IMG/VR virus record: IMGVR_UViG_3300020433_000059
Location: 1-21,791 of that record
Direction: 5' to 3' (one strand)
Origin: a virus
Length of the DNA: 21,791 nt
The position numbers and the translations under genes are program-made. This document shows, piece by piece, positions 10,065 to 14,890 of this stretch (positions are counted from its first letter, which is position 1; every line of letters begins with the position of its first letter). The notes beneath the pieces are model-generated. The model saw nothing but the letters and a program-made list of their open reading frames with translations. It did no database searches and was not told the DNA's origin.

Positions 10065-11273
10065 TTAGAAAGCAGCAGTTGCACCAGATAATGTACCTGT
10101 ACCGGCTACTAATTCTACAGCAGCAGCAGGGTTAAGTGGAGCTACTCCCATTGCGAGTCTTCCTAAGATTACATCGCCTTGGTAAATAACTGACACGTCG
10201 CCAGATGTTACTTGAACTTGTGGTCCGATAGCTTCAACAAGACCTACAGCTTCTTTCTGGAATATTAATCCACAGCTGTTGGCAAACTTGCTAGCTTCAC
10301 CGTAGTCGTTTACGGTTCTTTGTCCTTCGTTAGCAGAAGCGTTAGCTGTAGGAACAGCGATTTCTTGCTGATCGCCTACACCTTCTGATACGAATGAACC
10401 TGTGTTTCCGGGGTCTGTTACACCGGGGTTTGTTGCAGATGCTGAACCATAAGCTGTACCGAACTTACCAAAGAATGGAATGTTCATTGACTTATAGATT
10501 CTGATACCTGCGATTTCGATGATGCCATTACCTGACTGTAATGCGTCACCTTGCTCATCTCTGTTGATTAGATAAGCACCTGAACCTGACCCACCTACAG
10601 CCTGAATTAGCTCGTAGTATTGTCTTGGGTTCAATACAGCAACTCTACCTTCGCCAGAAACACCCTTCTCGTCTAGTGCAGCAGCTGCATCGTAGAAAGC
10701 GTTTACAAGGAATGTAGCGTTGTATGCGTCAGAAGCTTGGTTGTTTGTACCAACTCTGATCTGTGTTCCACCGGGCTCTACAAAGTTAGTCTTTGTGATA
10801 GGTCCGGCTGATCTAGCTGACTTAGTGATAGCTCTGAAGATACGTCTGTCATAGTTCTCAGCTAGTGCATATCCGATCTTACGAGAAATTTCACCACGTA
10901 AGTCGTAATGTGCAAGTGTTTCATCTAATTCATAAACGAAAGCACTTGAGATTAAGAGGTCATCGCACTCGATTGTTACCTCTGCTACTGGAGGTGCACC
11001 ATCGGTGTTACCTAGTATGTTGTTACCGGGAATGTGGTACTCACTCTTTGTTCTACCTGTGAAGATGAACTGCATTGAGCGACCGTTCTTTAGGGTTCTC
11101 TTTGTGATTAGATCACGTGCAATAGTATTGCGTTGGAAGCCTTTGAACAATTCTCCGGAAAACAATTTTAAATAAAGGGCTCTTCTAGCTGCGGTAGTAG
11201 TAGAAGCTCCATTGTCAGCACCCGCAAAGGTTATATTAGAAGGGGATGCTGTGCTCTGTTGTGAAACAGCCAT
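10065..11273 (-). CDS. Major capsid protein (T7 gp10-like)
   Basis: 402 residues, close to T7 gp10A (HK97 fold). Features seen: an N-terminal Ala/Ser/Thr-rich arm, then 'Leu-Tyr-Leu-Lys-Leu-Phe-Ser-Gly-Glu-Leu' (about residues 33-42), 'Arg-Ser-Met-Gln-Phe-Ile-Phe' with a following Tyr-His-Ile-Pro-Gly, and a hydrophobic C-terminal region. These are characteristic of cyanopodovirus capsid proteins. It is preceded by a structured 160-base leader and followed by a strong terminator, which suggests separately set, high expression. No Shine-Dalgarno is evident just before ATG 11273 (the upstream bases are AT-rich). I see no sign of a gp10B-type frameshift extension. Confidence 0.95.
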   Translation of the reverse strand: MAVSQQSTASPSNITFAGADNGASTTTAARRALYLKLFSGELFKGFQRNTIARDLITKRTLKNGRSMQFIFTGRTKSEYHIPGNNILGNTDGAPPVAEVTIECDDLLISSAFVYELDETLAHYDLRGEISRKIGYALAENYDRRIFRAITKSARSAGPITKTNFVEPGGTQIRVGTNNQASDAYNATFLVNAFYDAAAALDEKGVSGEGRVAVLNPRQYYELIQAVGGSGSGAYLINRDEQGDALQSGNGIIEIAGIRIYKSMNIPFFGKFGTAYGSASATNPGVTDPGNTGSFVSEGVGDQQEIAVPTANASANEGQRTVNDYGEASKFANSCGLIFQKEAVGLVEAIGPQVQVTSGDVSVIYQGDVILGRLAMGVAPLNPAAAVELVAGTGTLSGATAAF

Positions 11274-11433
11274 TGTTTTCTATAAAGATAAAAGGTTGAT
11301 ATTGTTTTTGTACAAATTTTTTTCTCGAGATTTTTGTGTGTCTATCCACACCGTCTAGACGGCTAGTGGTATCCTCCTTAGAGGGCAAAAGCCAATAGCA
11401 GGGGAGTCCGACTCTGAGGTGCTCCCCGGCTGT
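11274..11433 (-). promoter_or_regulatory. Structured leader of the major capsid gene
   Basis: 160 bases without a convincing gene, between a small peptide gene and the capsid start. In transcript order it holds consecutive inverted repeats: GGGGAG/CTCCCC with a 15-nt loop (11401-11427), GGC-TTTT-GCC (11384-11393), CCTC-TAAG-GAGG (11373-11384), an extended hairpin around the palindrome CCGTCTAGACGG (11346-11369), and GTGTG-GATAGA-CACAC (11336-11351). The last two overlap and would compete. An AT-rich spacer then leads to the capsid ATG. A Shine-Dalgarno-like AAGGAGG (11374-11380) is buried in the third hairpin but has no good start codon after it. The stretch occupies the place of the T7 phi10 promoter and may hold a promoter, an RNA-processing site or a stabilising leader. 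Confidence 0.55.
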
Positions 11434-11568
11434 TTAGTAAGAAGGAGTCTCTAGTTGAGCATCTTCTTTCTTTTCTTCAGTTTTAGTTTCGTTCTTAGTT
11501 TCATCTAATGAATCTATGATTCTATAAGATGTTACATTAGCACGATTGTTTGAGCTTTGTTGTGCCAT
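11434..11568 (-). CDS. Small acidic/charged hypothetical peptide (44 aa)
   Basis: ATG at 11568 lies immediately after the TAA of the 17-residue peptide gene, with no gap, so the two are probably translated together. The product begins Met-Ala-Gln-Gln-Ser-Ser-Asn-Asn-Arg-Ala. After a short middle part (Val-Thr-Ser-Tyr-Arg-Ile-Ile-Asp-Ser-Leu) it becomes an almost uninterrupted Lys/Glu/Thr tail. It is hydrophilic with no membrane segment. It may be the second product of the putative glutamine-responsive leader. I do not recognise a family. The first hairpin of the capsid leader begins a few bases after its stop. It could be non-functional, but the tight coupling argues for a gene. Confidence 0.55.
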   Translation of the reverse strand: MAQQSSNNRANVTSYRIIDSLDETKNETKTEEKKEDAQLETPSY

Positions 11569-11622
11569 TTACTTAACAATTTTTGTATAAGCAATACCAC
11601 GATATACGTAAGTTACTGTCAT
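11569..11622 (-). CDS. 17-residue 'downstream peptide' (DUF4278-like)
   Basis: A very short gene encoding MTVTYVYRGIAYTKIVK. It starts at ATG 11622, 4 nt after a strong GGAGGG Shine-Dalgarno (11627-11632). The 'Thr-Tyr-x-Tyr-Arg-Gly-x-x-Tyr' pattern resembles, from memory, the small cyanobacterial and cyanophage proteins grouped as DUF4278. Peptides of this sort, often as short as 17 codons, are the genes found after the Downstream-peptide RNA motif. Such an RNA lies directly upstream here, with its pseudoknot strand just before the Shine-Dalgarno. The function of these peptides is not known to me. The start is set by the Shine-Dalgarno and by the position of the RNA element. Confidence 0.7.
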   Translation of the reverse strand: MTVTYVYRGIAYTKIVK

Positions 11623-11625
11623 AGT

Positions 11626-11690
11626 TCCCTCCGATACCTAGCCCCCGTTCCATGACTAGATTGCATGCGTCCTATATCAGGATGAACGGA
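11626..11690 (-). promoter_or_regulatory. Glutamine riboswitch-like RNA (Downstream-peptide motif)
   Basis: On the transcribed strand, CCGTTC (11684-11689) pairs with GAACGG (11645-11650) as an outer stem. Inside it are a short TCC/GGA hairpin (70-72 with 80-82), a GACGCATGC segment like the loop-E side of glnA RNAs, and a loop containing TCTAGTC (11654-11660). That loop can pair over 7 positions, two of them G-U, with GGCTAGG (11637-11643) just downstream to form a pseudoknot. The order stem, E-loop, loop, pseudoknot, Shine-Dalgarno, tiny ORF matches the Downstream-peptide family of glutamine aptamers described in marine cyanobacteria and their phages. The 5' strand of the outer stem lies inside the last codons of the upstream oxygenase gene. 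The pseudoknot ends 4 nt before GGAGGG, so ligand-dependent folding could control ribosome access. Confidence 0.8.
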
Positions 11691-12270
11691 CGTGACATAC
11701 ACTTTCATTCATACCAAACTCTTCGTCTGGGAATAAATTAAATGCTACTGATTTACGTGTAATATCAGATTTTTTAAATGGAGGATGATAATGATATAGG
11801 TAACTAGGAAAGAATATTATCTGTCCACGTGGTATTGGATGTGTACCTATATAGTCACTAAAGAACGGTCCGGGTTTATCAACTCTCATATCAAAACTCG
11901 ACAATCTGATAAGTGGGTTCTCTAGTATTAACGGAGCATGATCTGCTGAGTACGTAAAGGGGTATAGAACTCCTGAGTATATACAGTTAGCATGCCGGTG
12001 GCGGAGCATGGGTTTACCCTCTGGATTAGAGGTTAACCAAGATGTAGTGATTCGCCAGTCTTGGCGATAACCGTACACCTCTTCCGCAAAGTCTTCAAAA
12101 AGCTGTGTTATTGTTTCCTTAGCTACGACATAATCGTCTAAGAAATGAATGTTTTGAGCAGAATGTTCCTGTCGTACATCTGTATCTACGTCTTTAAAAT
12201 GATCGCAGATAGGGGTAGGCAAGAGAGCCTCGCCTACCGGTATTGAAAATGCAGGGATGGAATTAATCAT
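11677..12270 (-). CDS. 2-Oxoglutarate/Fe(II)-dependent oxygenase
   Basis: 197 residues, the size of phage and cyanobacterial 2OG-Fe(II) oxygenases of the 2OG-FeII_Oxy_5 / prolyl-4-hydroxylase-like type. The iron-binding part is seen in His91-Arg-His93 followed by Ser-Gly-Val (99-101). The second half has 'Gly-Gln-Ile-Ile-Phe-Phe-Pro-Ser' (149-156), His160/His162 and Arg172 in 'Arg-Lys-Ser-Val-Ala-Phe-Asn', the expected distal His and 2OG-binding Arg. Such enzymes hydroxylate a protein or small molecule using 2-oxoglutarate and O2; the substrate is unknown. The start overlaps the psbA stop by one base (TAATG). Its last codons form part of the putative riboswitch, so the protein end and the RNA structure are constrained together. 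Confidence 0.88.
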   Translation of the reverse strand: MINSIPAFSIPVGEALLPTPICDHFKDVDTDVRQEHSAQNIHFLDDYVVAKETITQLFEDFAEEVYGYRQDWRITTSWLTSNPEGKPMLRHRHANCIYSGVLYPFTYSADHAPLILENPLIRLSSFDMRVDKPGPFFSDYIGTHPIPRGQIIFFPSYLYHYHPPFKKSDITRKSVAFNLFPDEEFGMNESVCHVRSS

Positions 12271-13355
12271 TAACCTATTGATGGTGCTGATAGTGCCACT
12301 TGTGTTGACTCAGCTGATGCTAAATCAAGTGGGAAGTTGTGAGCATTACGCTCGTGCATAACCTCGAATCCAAGGTTAGCTCTGTTTACAACATCAGCCC
12401 ATGTTGGTACGATCTTGCCGTTAGCATCAACGATGGACTGGTTAAAGTTAAAGCCATTAAGGTTGAAAGCCATGGTGCAGATGCCCATTGAGGTGAGCCA
12501 TATGCCAACCACGGGCCAAGTAGCCAAAAAGAAATGTAGGCTACGAGAATTATTAAAAGAGGCATATTGGAAAATTAGTCTACCAAAGTAACCGTGTGCG
12601 GCTACAATGTTATATGTTTCCTCGTCTTGACCAAACTTGTAACCATAGTTCTGTGAAACGTCTTCCGTGGTCTCCCTAATGATTGAGGAAGTAACAAGGC
12701 TTCCGTGCATAGCACTAAACAAACTACCACCAAACACGCCCGCAACTCCGAGCATATGAAAGGGGTGCATAAGGATGTTGTGTTCCGCTTGGAAGACAAA
12801 CATGAAGTTGAATGTTCCACTGATACCTAGGGGCATGCCGTCAGAGAATGAACCCTGACCGAATGGGTAGACAAGAAAGACTGCAAGAGCTGCGGATAGC
12901 GGTGCTGTGTAAGCAACGAATATCCATGGTCTCATGCCAAGTCTGTATGATAGCTCCCATTGTCTACCTGCATAAGCTGCTACACCTATGAGGAAATGAA
13001 AGACAACGAGTTGATATGGTCCGCCGTTGTATAGCCACTCGTCCAAAGTGCCGGCTTCCCAAATCGGATAAAAGTGCAGTCCGATTGCATTGGAGCTTGG
13101 AACGACTGCTCCAGATATAATATTGTTTCCGTATAATAACGAGCCGGAAACAGGCTCACGTATGCCGTCAATGTCTACTGGCGGTGCAGCGATGAAGGCG
13201 AGTATAAAACAAGTTGTTGCTGTTAATAAGCAGGGTATCATCAAGACACCAAACCAACCTACGTATAGGCGGTTATCTGTGCTTGTAACCCACTGACAAA
13301 ATTTTTCCCAGTTGCTAGTAGTGCTGTTATCTCTTGTTACTGAGATAGCTGCCAT
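12270..13355 (-). CDS. psbA: Photosystem II reaction-centre protein D1
   Basis: 361 residues, full length. Numbering runs +2 against standard D1. Redox and ligand residues are all present: Tyr163 (TyrZ, 161), Asp172 (170), Glu191 (189), His192 (190), His200 (198), Ser266 (264), His334, Glu335, His339 and Asp344 for the Mn cluster. The C-terminal processing site after Ala346 (Ala344) is followed by a 15-residue tail ending in Ala-Pro-Ser-Ile-Gly. Position 132 is Gln (standard 130), as in low-light-type D1:1. The segment '[13 protein letters not shown]' is the usual variable loop. Phage D1 replaces light-damaged host D1 during infection. ATG 13355 shares a base with the hli stop; longer frames upstream only overlap hli. 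No intron or break is seen. Confidence 0.99.
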   Translation of the reverse strand: MAAISVTRDNSTTSNWEKFCQWVTSTDNRLYVGWFGVLMIPCLLTATTCFILAFIAAPPVDIDGIREPVSGSLLYGNNIISGAVVPSSNAIGLHFYPIWEAGTLDEWLYNGGPYQLVVFHFLIGVAAYAGRQWELSYRLGMRPWIFVAYTAPLSAALAVFLVYPFGQGSFSDGMPLGISGTFNFMFVFQAEHNILMHPFHMLGVAGVFGGSLFSAMHGSLVTSSIIRETTEDVSQNYGYKFGQDEETYNIVAAHGYFGRLIFQYASFNNSRSLHFFLATWPVVGIWLTSMGICTMAFNLNGFNFNQSIVDANGKIVPTWADVVNRANLGFEVMHERNAHNFPLDLASAESTQVALSAPSIG

Positions 13356-13540
13356 TAGAATACACCGGGGATGATTTGACCTGTTGTAGCATAAGCTCCT
13401 ACAGCTGCTACGAAGCCGAGCATTGCTGCCCATCCATTAAATCTTTCTGCTTCTTTATTCATGAGTTTTTGTTTTGGTAATAATTGTATTTTTGGTTCGT
13501 TTGGGTAGATGTTATTCTTACCGTATTCGGTGGTAATCAT
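13355..13540 (-). CDS. hli: High-light-inducible protein (HLIP)
   Basis: 61 residues with one membrane helix of the chlorophyll a/b-binding type. The signature is '[12 protein letters not shown]' at about residues 32-43, then a hydrophobic Val/Ala helix and the C-terminal 'Thr-Gly-Gln-Ile-Ile-Pro-Gly'. Trp stands where host HLIPs usually have Arg after Asn-Gly, a variant I associate with phage HLIPs. HLIPs bind chlorophyll and carotenoid and protect photosystem II during excess light and assembly. It lies directly upstream of psbA with a one-base overlap, so both are made with the capsid genes. The start overlaps the preceding stop as ATGA. Confidence 0.95.
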   Translation of the reverse strand: MITTEYGKNNIYPNEPKIQLLPKQKLMNKEAERFNGWAAMLGFVAAVGAYATTGQIIPGVF

Positions 13541-13710
13541 TTCTTTTTCTTAGTTTTTCTCTTGTAAGGTTTTGCTGTTTTCGCTGACTTCTTAAAAGCA
13601 GCGGCGGTGGGAGCACCCTTAGAACCCACCTTACGCATCTTCTCGCCAGAGCCTGCTTTGATACGCTTTCTCTTGGCGTGAATGTTTGCATACAAGCCAC
13701 GCTTTGCCAT
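13537..13710 (-). CDS. Small very basic protein (57 aa)
   Basis: Begins Met-Ala-Lys-Arg-Gly-Leu-Tyr-Ala-Asn-Ile-His-Ala-Lys-Arg-Lys-Arg and ends in a run of Lys; roughly a third of residues are Lys or Arg. It looks like a small conserved cyanophage/T7-like phage protein I have seen before, but no function is known to me. The charge suggests nucleic-acid binding, perhaps with packaged DNA or the capsid interior; this is inference. The start shares a base with the upstream stop (TAATG) and the end overlaps hli (ATGA), so it is part of one translationally coupled run. Confidence 0.8.
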   Translation of the reverse strand: MAKRGLYANIHAKRKRIKAGSGEKMRKVGSKGAPTAAAFKKSAKTAKPYKRKTKKKK

Positions 13711-13928
13711 TAGACTTTGCCTTTTTTATTCTTCTTACTGTAGTATAATAGCACGTCTCTTTTATCTTGTGTGCTATGAGGTCCGGGTCCGCTTAGTCTT
13801 TTGTTAGCGTCTCGGATATTTTTTGGAGTACCGAAAAAGTCTGCACTAGCTATTCTTTTCTCAGGTTTCTTTTTTTTACCTGCTGCATCTTCTGTGTTGT
13901 ACTCGTCAAAGGGATTCATATTTGCCAT
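13710..13928 (-). CDS. Hypothetical protein (72 aa)
   Basis: Start chosen at ATG 13928, one base after the TAA of the preceding gene (TAACATG), instead of an earlier in-frame ATG inside that gene. It begins Met-Ala-Asn-Met-Asn-Pro-Phe-Asp-Glu-Tyr, then a Lys-rich linker, 'Asp-Phe-Phe-Gly-Thr-Pro-Lys-Asn-Ile-Arg-Asp-Ala' and a C-terminal 'Asp-Val-Leu-Leu-Tyr-Tyr-Ser-Lys-Lys-Asn-Lys-Lys' tail. It is soluble and basic. I do not recognise a family. It is one of six small genes between scaffold and hli. Confidence 0.75.
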   Translation of the reverse strand: MANMNPFDEYNTEDAAGKKKKPEKRIASADFFGTPKNIRDANKRLSGPGPHSTQDKRDVLLYYSKKNKKGKV

Positions 13929-13929
13929 G

Positions 13930-14178
13930 TTAGCATTTCCATTTGCGAAGGGCAAGAGCCTTACGTGTAGGCTTGCCGTTTGGTTTTTTCATTGGTCCTT
14001 TTACGCCAGACATTCTTGCACAGAATGATCTTTTACGTGGACCTCCTCCGGGCTGTGGAGCCTTGAGGTTAGAGCCAGTAGCTTTATTATACTTTCTTCT
14101 ACCGGCTGCTGTCAGTCCACCAGTACGGGACTTATGTTTTCCCATCTTGAGACTGACGTTCTTTTTCTTTACAGCCAT
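13930..14178 (-). CDS. Small basic protein, DUF6321-like (82 aa)
   Basis: Start ATG 14178, with GGAG about 7 nt upstream and the preceding TAA one base away (TAACATG); a longer frame from 14190 would only add four residues inside the neighbour. The core 'Gly-Gly-Leu-Thr-Ala-Ala-Gly-Arg-Arg-Lys-Tyr-Asn', 'Gly-Ser-Asn-Leu-Lys-Ala-Pro', 'Lys-Arg-Ser-Phe-Cys-Ala-Arg-Met-Ser-Gly' and the terminal 'Leu-Arg-Lys-Trp-Lys-Cys' match what I remember of the DUF6321 phage family. Two Cys, in 'Ser-Phe-Cys' and at the last residue, recur in that family. Function unknown; its strong positive charge suggests DNA or RNA contact. Confidence 0.8.
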   Translation of the reverse strand: MAVKKKNVSLKMGKHKSRTGGLTAAGRRKYNKATGSNLKAPQPGGGPRKRSFCARMSGVKGPMKKPNGKPTRKALALRKWKC

Positions 14179-14179
14179 G

Positions 14180-14596
14180 TTATACTCCAAAATTCCACTG
14201 TTTTAGTAGTCTTATCTTACGGAGTTCTCTTTCAAGTGGGTTACGAATCTGCATGATCTGAGCTGCACCTTTTGCAAACTCTTCCTCTGTCATTTCTCCT
14301 GAGCCACTAGCTCTAGGAAACGCTGATATCATAAGACCACTTCTTGAAGAAGGCATGTAGGCATTACGTACTTTTGCACGTTGTTCTTTCAAAGCTTTAG
14401 GGTCAGAGAATCTCTGTATCTCAGCATCCTCTCCCTCTTTCTTCTTCTTGCCCATATTATATAGGCTACCTACAACTCCACCCATACCAGATGTGCCTGT
14501 TACATCAGCAAGCAACCCTGATGTGGAGCCACCTATACCTAGCATGGACATTAAGGAGGGGAACATTACCCCTTCCTTTTTCTTTTCTTTAGCCAT
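14180..14596 (-). CDS. Hypothetical protein with Gly-rich hydrophobic segment (138 aa)
   Basis: Begins Met-Ala-Lys-Glu-Lys-Lys-Lys-Glu-Gly. A Gly/Ser/Met/Leu-rich, weakly hydrophobic stretch follows (about residues 11-48, 'Phe-Pro-Ser-Leu-Met-Ser-Met-Leu-Gly-Ile-Gly' onward), closed by Lys-Lys-Lys-Lys. The C-terminal part is charged and helical ('Glu-Arg-Glu-Leu-Arg-Lys-Ile-Arg-Leu-Leu-Lys-Gln-Trp'). The Lys-flanked Gly-rich segment could associate with membrane or with capsid. I do not recognise a family. It starts at TGATG with the preceding gene. It is the only larger product in this block of small ORFs. Confidence 0.7.
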   Translation of the reverse strand: MAKEKKKEGVMFPSLMSMLGIGGSTSGLLADVTGTSGMGGVVGSLYNMGKKKKEGEDAEIQRFSDPKALKEQRAKVRNAYMPSSRSGLMISAFPRASGSGEMTEEEFAKGAAQIMQIRNPLERELRKIRLLKQWNFGV

Positions 14597-14745
14597 CAGA
14601 CTTCATTAACATTGTTGTTAGACCTCTTCTTCATCCTAGCTAATCTTAACTCACGTTTAGGTGCAGGGACATAAGGTCCAGATGGGGCGGGCTTGTATGG
14701 TTCGTAGGGAGAATGACCTCCCTCTTCTTTCTTTTCCTTAGCCAT
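14596..14745 (-). CDS. Small Pro/Lys-rich protein (49 aa)
   Basis: Begins Met-Ala-Lys-Glu-Lys-Lys-Glu-Glu-Gly, almost the same as the N-terminus of the next gene. It continues with a Pro/Tyr-rich middle ('Tyr-Glu-Pro-Tyr-Lys-Pro-Ala-Pro') and a basic C-terminal helix ('Lys-Arg-Glu-Leu-Arg-Leu-Ala-Arg-Met-Lys-Lys-Arg'). Its start shares a base with the preceding stop (TAATG) and its stop with the next start (TGATG). The repeated N-terminus suggests partial duplication. Function unknown. Confidence 0.65.
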   Translation of the reverse strand: MAKEKKEEGGHSPYEPYKPAPSGPYVPAPKRELRLARMKKRSNNNVNEV

Positions 14746-14888
14746 TACTTTTTCCTCTTATTTTTCATGATTGCAGCCGCAACTTTTGGCCTTGTTCTTG
14801 CGAGTGCGGCTAGTCCTTTTCCCACTTTACCACCTTTCTTTGATGGTCTACCTCTCTTACTTCCGTAAGTACCTTTGCCTGCGGGCAT
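14745..14888 (-). CDS. Small very basic protein (47 aa)
   Basis: Begins Met-Pro-Ala-Gly-Lys-Gly-Thr-Tyr-Gly-Ser-Lys-Arg-Gly-Arg-Pro-Ser-Lys-Lys, includes a short Ala/Leu helix ('Leu-Ala-Ala-Leu-Ala-Arg'), and ends Met-Lys-Asn-Lys-Arg-Lys-Lys. The N-terminal pattern is common among small cyanophage and T7-like phage proteins. 'Gly-Arg-Pro' within basic residues recalls AT-hook-like DNA contacts, but this is only a resemblance. ATG 14888 lies 2 nt after the scaffold stop, with GGAG in the end of that gene. Function unknown. Confidence 0.75.
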   Translation of the reverse strand: MPAGKGTYGSKRGRPSKKGGKVGKGLAALARTRPKVAAAIMKNKRKK

Positions 14889-14890
14889 AA

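Noticed and set aside
11336-11351. Intrinsic terminator at GTGTG-GATAGA-CACAC
   Set aside because: On the transcribed strand it is followed by A residues, not T, and the stem is weak.
11346-11369. tRNA or tRNA-like structure in the capsid leader
   Set aside because: The hairpins do not form a cloverleaf: there is no acceptor stem, no T-loop sequence and no CCA context.
11401-11427. Intrinsic terminator at the GGGGAG/CTCCCC hairpin
   Set aside because: No T-run follows directly, only TGCTATTGG with TTTT further on, and the loop is 15 nt. I treat it as part of a structured leader, although weak termination cannot be excluded.
12270-13433. Longer psbA reading frame starting upstream of 13355
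   Set aside because: The extra codons lie within hli in another frame and do not match any D1 N-terminus; ATG 13355 gives a normal 361-residue D1.
13930-14206. Plus-strand 87-residue frame opposite the small basic genes
   Set aside because: It is the complement of Lys/Arg-rich coding sequence, which naturally gives Leu/Phe/Pro-rich antisense frames.
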